From: Metellina segmentata
Lineage: Eukaryota; Arthropoda; Arachnida; Araneae; Tetragnathidae
Assembly (NCBI GenBank): GCA_947359465.1
Contig: OX375872.1
Span: 3,578,395 to 3,642,394 of the forward strand
Reading direction: 5' to 3'
Length of the DNA: 64,000 nucleotides
Part shown: positions 42,915-55,600 of the stretch, in pieces
How the letters are laid out: each line of letters starts with the position of its first letter
Position numbering within the stretch: the first letter of the stretch is position 1
Notes under the pieces: model-generated
Database searches by the model: none
Told to the model about the DNA's origin: nothing
The model's input: only the letters and a program-made list of their open reading frames with translations
Translations under genes and position numbers: made by a program

Positions 42915-43170
42915 TGTCAAGTAGGTAGGTATTGTAATTAACTACTGGCAACAGTCTGGGATCGAAAGATCTGAGGACAAGATAGCGCAATTTTGAATGA
43001 GGGTGGACTCTCAACACCAACGAGGCATGGCAGAACCGAAAATTCCTTGCAATTCCTACTGGTCCTTTCCAATGCAATGACGTTCCATCCGTCCGATAAT
43101 GCCCTAATCCGCATGCCACTAAAACATTCGCAGTCTTACTAGGAACAGCTTCGATTCCTTCCATTCAATC
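42915..43170 (-). repeat. SINE copy, minus strand, diverged
   Basis: GTAGGTAGGTATTGTAATTA, CTACTGGCAACAGTCTGGGA and TCGAAAGATCTGAGGACAAG. Confidence 0.65.
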
Positions 43171-44190
43171 AGTTCGGTTTGAATGCAGGTATTAATTGAT
43201 CACGCAGAAACGCTTAGGTTTGTTCATGTGGGAACAAAGCCGATTCTCCTGGAAAAGCAACAAATTATTAACCGAAACTATTTTTAAGGGAAGAAATTAT
43301 TTCTTTTTTGCCAAGATTCCGATCTCCCGATTCAAGGACCGAAAAGATTCTGACGATTAAACTTAGGAATATGTTAAGATTCGATATCTGGAATAAAACG
43401 ATGCTGAGAAAGGATGAAAAAGTTGAAAATACTTATTTTCGGTGAAAAAAGAAAAATGTTTTTTTCTGCGCCAGAAAACCTTTAACACTTTTTTTAATTG
43501 CGACCAATGTCGACAAGGATATATTCAGTAATTACATACAGCTTTTGTACGATGTGTATTTTTATTCATTCTTATTTAAATATGAACAATACAGTGAAGG
43601 ATATTACGCTTAAACACGATAAAAAGACTTGTACTTGAATCAATACCGTCTAAGATACTATACTCGAATCAACCCAATGAAGATACTAAACCGTAATCTG
43701 GGGTTACTTTGTTCCAGCTATCATTTAGGAAATGTCGTTTCTGTTGTATTAAATCAGTCCAAATCACTCTTTTTTTATATGAATCAATTCTTTGGTGAAC
43801 AAATTCGTTTCTGAAAAACATGTGTTACATAAATTTTATTATTTTGCTGAACTTTGAAGCAATGTCTTCCTAGGGCTCTGGAGACCTTCCAGCCCTTTAA
43901 GAAATCCTTGTTTTTTAAATAGGGCTGCTTTCTAATATACAATTGCAATTGCATCAGATTTCATAAAAATATTTTTATTCATTCAGGTTCGACAAATTAC
44001 AACTTTAATAAAAAAATGTTTCAATTGTGCGTAGATTAGGAAAACAGAAAAAACAATCAAGCTTTTACATTGGTCTACCAATAGTGACAAAAAAAAGCAA
44101 ACAGTAACGTAGGTAAATAAAGATTATATAGGCGTGTTTCAGAGGTAAACTCCTTCACTTCTTAGAGTTCATGGACCATAAAATAACCTC
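43171..44190. other. No gene seen
   Basis: AT-rich. A phrase related to GATACTATACTCGAATCAAC near 43656 recurs at 45.0-45.26 kb. Confidence 0.4.
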
Positions 44191-44192
44191 TC

Positions 44193-44660
44193 TTAGAGAT
44201 GAGCTTCGGAGGATTGATGAACATCGCTCGAATTGCAGGAGATGGTGTCTGGTTTGAAAGGCACCATGGCGCTGATATTGGTAGTTTCTTCATCCCATCT
44301 AATAATCTTCCCTAAATATATTTTGCCATTCTACCTCACGACAATGAACTGACCTGGAGTTTTCCTCACATGTGTCAGATTCAATGGCATGTTTTCATTT
44401 ACAATTTGTGCCAACCTTTGTGTTCTACCTCACGACAATGAACTAACCTGGAGTTTTCCTCACATGTGTCAGATTCAATGGCATGTTTTCATTTACAATT
44501 TGTGCCAACCTTTGTGTTCTACCTCACGACAATGAACTGACCTGGAGTTTTCCTCACATGTGTCAGATTCAATGGCATGTTTTCATTTACAATTTGTGCC
44601 AACCTTTGTTGTGATACTTCATTTTTCGGTGCCAATGTTAGCACAAGATAAAATAACTAT
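44193..44660 (-). pseudogene. Coding-like relic, unrecognised, with an internal 94-bp triplication
   Basis: On the minus strand from about 44660, one frame reads LTLAPKNEVSQQRLAQIVNE, then NMPLNLTHVRKTPGQFIVVR, then a TAG stop. It continues as NGKIYLGKIIRWDEETTNIS and AMVPFKPDTISCNSSDV up to a stop at 44193. The residue usage looks protein-like. The middle (VNENMPLNLTHVRK...) is present three times as exact 94-bp tandem copies that break the frame. It may be a last exon or a retrotransposon-related segment. I do not recognise the family, and no function is proposed. Confidence 0.35.
44331..44608. repeat. 94-bp tandem repeat, three copies
   Basis: CTACCTCACGACAATGAACT starts at 44331, 44425 and 44519, a constant step of 94. 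The copies are identical apart from one or two bases (CTGACC against CTAACC). Confidence 0.97.
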
Positions 44661-45375
44661 AATAGATACAACACTGACAGGAAAATCCAAATAAATTCAT
44701 GCATTTTACTCTCCAGATAGTTGTTTCTTAATACAGCATTATATGACACTTCGATTGGTTGCTCCTACTTGTGTGCAGGTCACTATTTTTCAAACTAACA
44801 AAAAATGTCTATTGTAGCACGAATTTCACAACGGTGGATAACAATAAAACAACCTTCTCCCTCACTTACAAGTTAAAGTCCATGTTCCTAGAGAGTTACT
44901 CAGATTAGAAACTACCCAAATCAAACCATTACGACATCAAAATAGTTCCCACTTTTGGAGCAAAGTATCCACTCTGTCTTACGGTACTTGAATTAAACCA
45001 ATCAATGATACTATACTGAATTAAGTCCCGAACACGTCCTCTCTTGCCCGGCCATCTTGGCGAGCATTCAACAAATTAGTGACTCTCCCTTGGAGGACCT
45101 GTACTCGGACAATTGCCTTAAAATAGCTGAAATTGTGTGGACCGTGCATGGCCCTATTTGAAGTGTTCTATCCAGGACAAGACAACAACAATGATACTAT
45201 ACTAAATGTGTGAATCAAATAAAAATACTATACTAAATCAATCAAATCAAGATACTATACTTTAATAAGCTCTGAAAGGTATCGTATTTCAGCACCATGA
45301 TATATACCTACTATATTTGAATAAACCTTTTGATATACACATTTTCGAATCAATATTCCGGTTGCCAAATTAACT
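44661..45375. repeat. Non-coding, with a scattered GATACTATACT phrase
   Basis: ATGATACTATACTGAATTAAG at 45007, ATGATACTATACTAAAT at 45190, AATACTATACTAAATC at 45221 and GATACTATACTTTAATAAG at 45250. Looks like a decayed minisatellite. No gene. Confidence 0.4.
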
Positions 45376-45379
45376 CTCA

Positions 45380-45610
45380 ACCTCCCGGTTGGAAGAATAA
45401 TGATCCAGAGGTTAGAATCCAACCAAAGTCCGTGGTGTACACGGGTTGACATGAAATTGGAACTCATAAACTCAAATTTACTCACATTGGGGTGGTATGG
45501 AGTGCCAGAGCTCAGATGTGACCATCTGACCATAGTTACGTGGTGTTGTCCTCGAAACTTGGGATATTTGGTCCCAATAGCCCGATGTGTTGCTCCAGTT
45601 AATTGAAACA
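45380..45610 (+). repeat. SINE copy, plus strand
   Basis: GAGGTTAGAATCCAACCAAA, GGGGTGGTATGGAGTGCCAG, CCATCTGACCATAGTTACGT, GGTGTTGTCCTCGAAACTTG and CCCGATGTGTTGCTCCAGTT. Head decayed. Confidence 0.75.
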
Positions 45611-46235
45611 ATTTCGTTCACAACGCGGATCGCGGCCGCGTTGGGAATGAAACAAATATTCGAATACCACTTTCTGCAACCACCCCCGAAAAACGAATTA
45701 CAAACGATTTAAATCCTTTATTTTTGGTTCAACTTGTATGAAATTTTGAAAATTTGGAAGGGTATATTTACGACTCAATTTGTTGGGACACACGTCTTAC
45801 AAAAAAAAAACGAATTTACGTTGCCAGTCTCACAAAGGTTGAGAACATCAAGAGAAGATTCTAGTCTGGTGGAACCCCCTTGAGGAGAAATGAAAAAAGA
45901 GAAAGAATTTATTAAAAGTTCATGAACCTTAAATAGACGAAAATATTCATTGGACAAGAATTTCTCAACCGCTTTCTGCAATCACTGCATCACGCTCGTT
46001 CGCGGAAGCTTAGTGTATCGATTTCAAAAGCATCAAGTTCAAGTCGAGGGCTTATCTTTTTTTCCTACCTTGAGAAAAGAAGTAGGTTTATTTGTGATAC
46101 GCACATCGCTTCTTCCGAAAGCATAAAAGATGGTTCAGTCAATCTTTCTAGCTTCTTCCGCCTGTGTCTTTCCATCTGGTTCTTTCACGTCTTCTCGTAA
46201 AACTTGAAATTTCTTTTCTCTAGTTACCTTAAGCT
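45611..46235. other. No gene seen
   Basis: Includes a GC-rich inverted word, ACGCGGATCGCGGCCGCGT, at about 45622-45640. Otherwise plain. Confidence 0.4.
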
Positions 46236-46310
46236 TTCTTTGGGATTGATCCCGAACAGCCCATTGTGTTGCTTCGAAGCGATGTTAATTAACTACCTAC
46301 CTTAAGCCTC
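46236..46310 (+). repeat. SINE tail fragment, plus strand
   Basis: TCTTTGGGATTGATCCCGAA, CCATTGTGTTGCTTCGAAGC and GATGTTAATTAACTACCTACC. Confidence 0.7.
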
Positions 46311-46375
46311 CTCATCGTTAACTCATTTTTCCTTTTTTGTGTAGTTTGCGATTCCTGAAACCGACTCGAGTTGTA

Positions 46376-46572
46376 TGGTAGTCCAGTTGGAAGAGCAACT
46401 GAGGGTTGAAACTTGGTCCAGCCAAACAACTGTGGTTTTCCCCACGTTGGCTTCGTGGGGAAAAGTAGAGTGTGTTCACCTCATCTGTTCAAAAGTCCCT
46501 TCAATTCGGGATCGATAGCAGACCGTCGACATTAGCCTGCTGCTCTAGTGCGAAATTAATTAAAATACCTAT
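46376..46572 (+). repeat. SINE copy, plus strand, diverged
   Basis: GTCCAGTTGGAAGAGCAACT, CCCACGTTGGCTTCGTGGGG, CATTAGCCTGCTGCTCTAGT and GCGAAATTAATTAAAATACC. Confidence 0.7.
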
Positions 46573-47080
46573 TTCTACTGCGATACGATAATACAATTAT
46601 AGTGCAGTTGGATACTTAGGATCATTCCCACCATGGTTATTCTTCTTTGAAACATACTTTAAACTCAAAAACCTTTAAGTCCAGATAATGCCTATCCGAA
46701 GACTGTTTTAACAACGGTAGAATTTGAAACATTGCATTCCTATTCACAGGTTAATTTCTGACTCACTTTGAACAGATTCGAAAGCCTTGACTGCAATTCT
46801 TAATATATGCTCTCATTAAATCTATTCCCGACTAGTTTCACAAATTTCTTCCATCTGGTGATTCTACGTCTAGTTTTAATTTTAATCATTACGATATTTC
46901 TGATTCCAGGTAGGTATGTCAATTAACATCGGCAACAGAACGTCTGATTACAGATACACGGATCAGTTTGGCTCCGTTGGGTGAAGAATAGGAAATATAT
47001 TTTAAAGTATGTTACGAAAGTTTGATCCCCAACTGCAGATATAACTTTGTTAACTTAAGTCCTAAGGGATGTTGTCGATT
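46573..47080. other. No gene seen
   Basis: Non-coding. GGTAGGTATGTCAATTAACATC near 46910 may be a SINE trace. Confidence 0.4.
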
Positions 47081-47084
47081 TTTT

Positions 47085-47190
47085 TTTCTGACGGTGAGAT
47101 CAAGATCTGGTCAGTTTTCTTCGAATGACGAGATAGCTCGTTCAACAAGATCTTGTCAGTGCTGTAAATGACGAGATACCACACCAGATT
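47085..47190 (+). repeat. Palindromic minisatellite family PM, copy 5
   Basis: GAGATCAAGATCTGGTCAGT, TTTCTTCGAATGACGAGATAG, CTCGTTCAACAAGATCTTGTC and AAATGACGAGATACC: two tandem units. Confidence 0.75.
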
Positions 47191-47262
47191 TCATGTGCAC
47201 CATCCCTCCATGTCTTTGGTTGGTCTCACAGCCCTCCTATTGCTAATTTGCTACTCTTGCAA

Positions 47263-47665
47263 CTGGACGATTCCAATTCAGCACACGTGGCCCAACCGTA
47301 GCGAGGTTGTCCCCTTGTGTAACACAAATGTGGACCAGCTTCGTTCAGCCCTACATGGATTAACTGTGTTTAGATATGCACACACGAACTCCATTCACAC
47401 CCATAGGAATGAAACGCATAAATTTAGTAAAAATAAAATGAAATCCCTCTCGTTTACATCACAGCGGTTAAATCTGCAAAGGAAACAATTCGAGAATAAA
47501 GGTTAATACCCAACTACAATAGAGGATGAATTCATTCCAATTCAGCCGGCGGACACAAGTGGCCCAACCGTAGCGAGGTTGTCCCCTTGTGTAACACAAA
47601 TGTGGACCAGCTTCGTTCAACCCTCCATGGATTAACTGTGTTTAGATACGCAACAACAATATAGG
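47263..47665 (+). repeat. Direct duplication of about 115 bp
   Basis: GTGGCCCAACCGTAGCGAGG through GATTAACTGTGTTTAGATA occurs at about 47288-47381 and again at 47559-47651 with two or three changes. A short AATAGAGGATGAAT-like phrase follows both. The 112-codon frame starting at 47168 uses one copy and is probably not a gene. Confidence 0.85.
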
Positions 47666-49740
47666 ATGAAATAGACAACATAAAGCGATGGGGGAGCAAT
47701 TGAAACAAATAACTATCAAGAGAAATCCGAAGCGTGTAGACAGTTTATAAATCATATGCATTAGCCCCCAAGAACTCAAACTGAAGTACAAATACAATGT
47801 AAAAAATAAACGCAAACGTTGCCAGAAAAACAGTTATGTAAAGTGAAGAGAAATGCCCAGTATGCATGAATAGTAAGTACACTGGTAAAATAGATTAACG
47901 CATTTCGGCAACTAAATATAATATAAATTATTTCCCGAAAGCACAAAAAATGAAAGAAAATTAAAACCCAATAACAGAATTTTAGAAAGAGCAAAACATT
48001 TCATACCATGTAGACAAAAAATATATCTGTTCAAGGGGAATAATTGGATAAAAACTAGTTTTAAGATTTGCCCTTCTCATGACCAATGTATTTGTACCAA
48101 TATATTTGCATTCCTTGATACTCTTTTTCAGAGTACATTACTTAGCATAAAAGTAGGAAGCGAGTAAGGCCCCAATCCTCTGGCACTTGTCTTTTTGAAT
48201 TGATCCAGAATGCTCGAATGGATGAAAACGAAAAATTACAATACAGTAACAAAATTTCAGGAAAAGCAAAAATTTCATACCATGTAGACGAAAAATATAT
48301 CTGCTCAAGGGGAATAAATGGATAAAAACTAGTTTTAAGATTTGACCTTCTCATGATTAATGTATTTGCATTCCTTGATACTCTTTTTCGGAGCACATTA
48401 CTTAGCATAAATGTAGGAAGCGAGTAAGGCCCCAATCGTCTGGCACTTGTCTTTTTGAATTGATCCAGAATGTTCGAATGGGACGAAAACGAAAAATTAC
48501 AATACAGTAATAAAATTTCAGGAAATACAAAAATTTCATACTATGTAGACGAAAAATATATCTGCTCAAGGAGAATAATTGGATAGAAACTAGTTTTAAG
48601 ATTTGCCCTTCTCAAGACCAATGTATTTGCATTACTTGTAACTCTTTTTCCGAGAACATTACTTAGCATAAATGTAGAAAGCGAGTAAGGCCCCATTCCT
48701 CTGGCAACTTTTTTTTTGAATTAATCCAGAATGCTCGAATGGGACGAAAACGAAAAATTACAATACAGTAACAAAATTTCAGGAAAAACAAAAATTTCAT
48801 TCTATGTAGACGAAAAATATATCTGCTCAAGGGGAATAATTGGATAGAAACTAGTTTTAAGATTTGCCTTTCTCATGACCAATGTATTTGAATTCCTTCT
48901 TACTCTTTTTTCGAACACATTACTTAGCATAAATGTAGGAAGCGAGTAAGGCCCCAATCCTCTGGCACTTGACTTTTTGAATTGAACCAGAATGCTCGAA
49001 TGGGATGAAAACGAAAAATTACAATACTGTAATAAAATTTCAGGAAAAACATAAATTTCATAATATGTAGTCGAAAAATATATCTGCTCAAGGGGAATAA
49101 TTGGATAAAAACTAGTTTTAAGATTTGCCTTTCTCATGACCAATGTATTTGTACCAATGTATTGCATTCCTTGTTACTTTTTTTCCGAGAACATTACTTA
49201 GCATAAATGTAGAAAGCGAGTAAGGCCCCAATCGTCTGGCACTTTTCTTTTTGAATTGATCCAGAATGTTCGAATGGGACGAAAACGAAAAATTACAATA
49301 CAGTAATAAAATTTCAGGAAAAACAAAAATTTCATACTATGTAGACGAAAAATATATCTGCTCAAGGAGAATAATTGGATAGAAACTAGTTTTAAGATTT
49401 GCCCTTCTCATGACCAATGTATTTGCATTCCTTGTTACTCTTTTTACGAACACATTACTTAGCATAATTGTAGTAAGCGAGTAAGGCCCCAATCGTCTGG
49501 CACTTGTCTTTTTGAATTGATCGAGAATGTTCGAATAGGACGAAAACGAAAAATTACAATACAGTAATAAAATTTCAGGAAAAACATAAATTTCATACTA
49601 TGTAGTCGAAAAATATATCTGCTCAAGGGGAATAATTGGATAAAAACTAGTTTTAAGATTTGCCCTTCTCATGACCAATGTATCTGCATTCCTTGTTACT
49701 CTTTTTCCGAGAACATTACTTAGCATAAATGTAGAAAGCG

Positions 49741-51300
49741 AGTAAGGCCACATTACTCTGGCAACTTTTTTTTTTTGAATTGATCCAGAATGCTCGAATG
49801 GAACGAAAACGAAAAATTACAATACAGTAACAAAATTTCAGGAAAAACAAAAATTTCATTCTATGTAGACGAAAAATATATCTGCTCAAGGGGAATAATA
49901 GGATAAAAACTAGTTTTAAGATTTGCCCTTCTCATGACCAATGTATCTGCATTCCTTGTTACTCTTTTTCCGAGAACATTACTTAACATAAATGTAGGAA
50001 GCGAGTAAGGCCCCAATCGTCTGGAACTTGTCTTTTTGAATTGATCCAGAATGTTCGAACGGGACGAAAACGAAAAATTACAATACAGTAATAAAATTTC
50101 AGAAAAAAACAAAAAATTCATACTATGTAGACGAAATATATATCTGCTCAAATGGAATAATTTGATAGAAACTAGTTTTAAGATTTGCCCTTCTCATGAA
50201 CAGTGTATCTGCATTCCTTGTTACTCTTTTTCCGAGAACATTACTTAACATAAATGTAGGAAGCGAGTAAAGCCCCAATCGTCTGCCACTTGTCTTTTTG
50301 AATTGATCCAGAATGTTCGAATGTGATGAAAACGAAAAATTACAATACAGTAACAAAATTTCAGGAAAAACAAAAATTTCATTCTATGTAGTCGAAAAAT
50401 ATATCTGCTCAAGGGGAATAATTGGAAAAAAACTAGTTTTAAGATTTGCCCTTCTCATGAACAATGTATTTGCATTCCTTGTTTCTCTTTTTCCGAGAAC
50501 ATTACTTAGCATAAATGTAGAAAGCGAGTAAGGCCACATTCCTCTGGCAACTTTTTTTTTTTGAATTGATCCAGAATGCTCGAATGGAACGAAAACGAAA
50601 AATTACAATACAGTAACAAAATTTCAGGAAAAACAAAAATTTCATTCCATGTAGACGAAAAATATATCTGCTCAAGGGGAATAATAGGATAAAAACTAGT
50701 TTTAAGATTTGCCCTTCTCATGACCAATGTATCTGCATTAATTCATTAATTGTTACTCTTTTTCCGAGAACATTACTTAACATAAATGTAGGAAGCGAGC
50801 AAGGCCGCAATCGTCTGGCACTTGTCTTTTTGAATTGATCCAGAATGTTCGAATGGGACGAAAACGAAAAATTACAATACAGTAATAAAATTTCAGAAAA
50901 AACAAAAAATTCATACTATGTAGACGAAATATATATCTGCTCAAATGGAATAATTTGATACAAACTAGTTTTAAGATTTGCCCTTCTCATGAACAGTGTA
51001 TCTGCATTCCTTGTTACTCTTTTTCCGAGAACATTACTTAACATAAATGTAGGAAGCGAGTAAAGCCCCATTCGTCTGCCACTTGTCTTTTTGAATTGAT
51101 CCAGAATGTTCGAATGTGATGAAAACGAAAAATTACAATACAGTAATAAAATTTCAGGAAAAACAAAAATTTGATACTATGTAGACGAAAAATATATCTG
51201 CTCAAGGGGAATAATTGGATAGAAACTAGTTTTTAGATTTGCCCTTCTCATGACCAATGTATTTGCATTCCTTGTTACTCTTTTTTCGAACACATTACTT
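49741..51300. repeat. Three-monomer higher-order pattern inside satellite S
   Basis: The variant with GGCCACATT.CTCTGGCAAC and an extended T-run appears at about 49741 and 50528. The GTAAAGCCCCA..CGTCTGCCAC variant appears at about 50268 and 51060. Both steps are close to 790 bp, or three monomers. Two units, less homogeneous than the 1589-bp pattern. Confidence 0.7.
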
Positions 51301-52679
51301 AGCATAAATGTAGGAAGCGAGTAAGGCCCCAATCCTCTGGCACTTGACTTTTTGAATTGATCCAGAATGCTCGAATGGGATGAAAACGAAAAATTACAAT
51401 ACAGTAACAAAATTTAAGGAAAAACAAAAATTTAATTCTATGTAGACGAAAAATATATCTGCTCAAGGGGAATAATTGGATAAAAACTAGTTTTAAGATT
51501 TTCCCTTCTCATGACCAATGTATCTGCATTCCTTGTTACTCTTTTTCCGAGAACATTACTTAACATAAATGTAGGAAGCGAGTAAGGCCCCAATCGTCTG
51601 GCACTTGTCTTTTTGAATTGATCCAGAATGTTCGAATGGGATGAAAACGAAAAATTACAATACAGTAATAAAATTTCAGGAAAAACAAAAATTTGATACT
51701 ATGTAGACGAAAAATATATCCGCTCAAGGGGAATAATTGCATAAAAACTAGTTTTAAGATTTGCCTTTCTCATGACCAATGTATTTGTACCAATGTATTG
51801 CATTCCTTGTTACTTTTTTTCCGAGAACATTACTAAGCATAAATGTAGAAAGCGAGTAAGGCCCCAATCGTCTGGCACTTGTCTTTTTGAATTGATCCAG
51901 AATGTTCGAATGGGACGAAAACGAAAAATTACAATACAGTAATAAAATTTCAGGAAAAACAAAAATTTCATACTGTGTAGACGAAAAATATATCTGCTCA
52001 AGGGGAATAATTGGATAGAAACTAGTTTTAAGATTTGCCCTTCTCATGACCAATGTATTTGCATTCCTTGTTACTCCTTTTCCGAGAACATTACTTAGCA
52101 TAAATGTAGAAAGCGAGTAAGGCCCTATTCCTCTGGCAACTTTTTTTTTGAATTGATCCAGAATGCTCGAATGGGACGAAAACGAAAAATTACAATACAG
52201 TAACAAAATTTCAGGAAAAACAAAAATTTCATTCTATGTAGACGAAAAATATATCTGCTCAAGGGGAATAATTGGATAAAAACTAGTTTTAAGATTTGCC
52301 CTTCTCATGACCAATGTATCTGCATTCCTTGTTACTCTTTTTCCGAGAACATTACTTAACATAAATGTAGGAAGCGAGTAAGGCCCCATTCGTCTGGCAC
52401 TTGTCTTTTTGAATTGATCCAGACTGTTCGAATGGGATGAAAACGAAAAATTACAATACAGTAATAAAATTACAGGAAAAACAAAAATTTGATACTATGT
52501 AGACGAAAAATATATCCGCTCAAGGGGAATAATTGGATAAAAACTAGTTTTAAGATTTGCCTTTCTCATGACCAATGTATTTGTACCAATGTATTGCATT
52601 CCTTGTTACTTTTTTTCCGAGAACATTACTTAGCATAAATGTAGGAAGCGAGTAAGGCCCCAATGGTCTGGCACTTGTC

Positions 52680-55600
52680 TTTTTGAATTGATCCAGAATG
52701 TTCGAATGGGATGAAAACGAAAAATTACAATACAGTAATAAAATTTCATACTATGTAGACGAAAAATATATCTGCTCAAGGGGAATAATTGGACAAAAAC
52801 TAGTTTTAAGATTTGCCCTTCTCATGAGCAATGTATTTGTACCAATGTATATGCATTCCTTGTTACTCTTTTTCCGAGCACATTACTTAGCATAAATGTA
52901 GGAAGCAATTAAGGCCCCAATCGTTTGCCACTTGTCTTTTTGAATTGATCCAGAATGCACGAATGGGATGAAGACGAAAAATTACAATACAGTTATAATA
53001 TTTCAGAAAAAACAAAAATTTCATACTATGTAAACGAAAAATATATCTGCTCAAGGGGAATAATTGGATAGAAACTAGTTTTAAGATTTGCCCTTCTCAT
53101 GACCAATGTATTAGCATTCCTTGTTACTCTTTTTCCGAACACATTACTTAGCATAAATGTAGGAAGCGAGTAATTCCCCAATCCTCTGGCACTTGTCTTT
53201 TTGAATTGATCCAGAAAACTCGAATGGGATGAAAACGTAAAAATACAATACAGTAACAAAATTCCAGGAAAAGCAAAAATTTTATACTATGTAGACGTAA
53301 AATATATCTGCTCACGGAGAATAATTTAATAAAAACTAGTTTTAAGATTTGCCCTTCTCATGACCAATGTATTTGTACCAATGTATTTGCATTCCTTGTT
53401 ACTTTTTTTCCGAGCAAATTACTTAGCATAAATGTAGGAAGCGATTAAGGCCTCAATCGTTTGGCACTTGTCTTTTTGAATTGATCCAGAATGCACGAAT
53501 GGGATGAAGACGAAAAATTACAATACAGTTATAATATTTCAGAAAAAACGAAAATTTCATACTATGTAAACGAAAAATATATCTGCTCAAGGGGAATAAT
53601 TGGAGAGAAACTAGTTTTAAGATTTGCCCTTGTCATGACCAATGTATTAGCATTCCTTGTTACTCTTTTTCCGAACATATTACTTAGCATAAATGTAGGA
53701 AGCGAGTAATTCCTTAATCCTCTGGCACTTGTCTTTTTGAATTGATCCAGAAAACTCGAATGGGATGAAAACGTAAAAATACAATACAGTAACAAAATTC
53801 CAGGAAAAGCAAAAATTTTATACTATGTAGACGTAAAATATATCCGCTCAAGGGGAATAATTGGATAAAAACTAGTTTAAGATTTGCCTTTCTCATGACC
53901 AATGTATTTGTACCAATGTTTTTGCATTCCTTGTTACTTTTTTTCCGAGAACATTACTTAGCATAAATGTAGGAAGCGAGTAAGGCCCCTATCGTCTGGC
54001 ACTTGTCTTTTTGAATTGATACAGAATGCTCGAGTGGGATGAAAACGAAAAAATACAATACAGTAACAAAATTTCAGGAAAAGCAAAAATTTCATACTAT
54101 GTAGACGAAAAATATATCTGCTCAAGGGGAATAATTGGATAAAAACTAGTTTTAAGATTTGCCCTTCTCATGACCAATGTATTTGCATTCCTTGTTACTC
54201 TTTTTCCGAGCACATTACTTAGCATAAATGTAGGAAGCGAGTAAGGCCCCAATCCTCTGGCACTTGTCTTTTTGAATTGATCCAGAATGTTCGAATGGGA
54301 TGAAAACGAAAAATTACAATACAGTAATAAAATTTCATACTATGTAGACGAAAAATATATCTGCTCAAGGGGAATAATTGGACAAAAACTAGTTTTAAGA
54401 TTTGCCCTTCTCATGAGCAATGTATTTGTACCAATGTATATGCATTCCTTGTTACTCTTTTTCCGAGCACATTACTTAGCATAAATGTAGGAAGCAATTA
54501 AGGCCCCAATCGTTTGCCACTTGTCTTTTTGAATTGATCCAGAATGCACGAATGGGATGAAGACGAAAAATTACAATACAGTTATAATATTTCAGAAAAA
54601 ACAAAAATTTCATACTATGTAAACGAAAAATATATCTGCTCAAGGGGAATAATTGGATAGAAACTAGTTTTAAGATTTGCCCTTCTCATGACCAATGTAT
54701 TAGCATTCCTTGTTACTCTTTTTCCGAACACATTACTTAGCATAAATGTAGGAAGCGAGTAATTCCCCAATCCTCTGGCACTTGTCTTTTTGAATTGATC
54801 CAGAAAACTCGAATGGGATGAAAACGTAAAAATACAATACAGTAACAAAATTCCAGGAAAAGCAAAAATTTTATACTATGTAGACGTAAAATATATCTGC
54901 TCACGGAGAATAATTTAATAAAAACTAGTTTTAAGATTTGCCCTTCTCATGACCAATGTATTTGTACCAATGTATTTGCATTCCTTGTTACTTTTTTTCC
55001 GAGCAAATTACTTAGCATAAATGTAGGAAGCGATTAAGGCCTCAATCGTTTGGCACTTGTCTTTTTGAATTGATCCAGAATGCACGAATGGGATGAAGAC
55101 GAAAAATTACAATACAGTTATAATATTTCAGAAAAAACGAAAATTTCATACTATGTAAACGAAAAATATATCTGCTCAAGGGGAATAATTGGAGAGAAAC
55201 TAGTTTTAAGATTTGCCCTTGTCATGACCAATGTATTAGCATTCCTTGTTACTCTTTTTCCGAACATATTACTTAGCATAAATGTAGGAAGCGAGTAATT
55301 CCTTAATCCTCTGGCACTTGTCTTTTTGAATTGATCCAGAAAACTCGAATGGGATGAAAACGTAAAAATACAATACAGTAACAAAATTCCAGGAAAAGCA
55401 AAAATTTTATACTATGTAGACGTAAAATATATCCGCTCAAGGGGAATAATTGGATAAAAACTAGTTTAAGATTTGCCTTTCTCATGACCAATGTATTTGT
55501 ACCAATGTTTTTGCATTCCTTGTTACTTTTTTTCCGAGAACATTACTTAGCATAAATGTAGGAAGCGAGTAAGGCCCCTATCGTCTGGCACTTGTCTTTT

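Noticed and set aside
45622..45640. GC-rich inverted word around GCGGCCGC
   Set aside because: A single short occurrence, without a partner or context to give it meaning.
47168..47506. A 112-codon plus-strand frame starting with a hydrophobic stretch
   Set aside because: Much of it lies in a directly duplicated segment (47288-47381 and 47559-47651); no recognisable motif.
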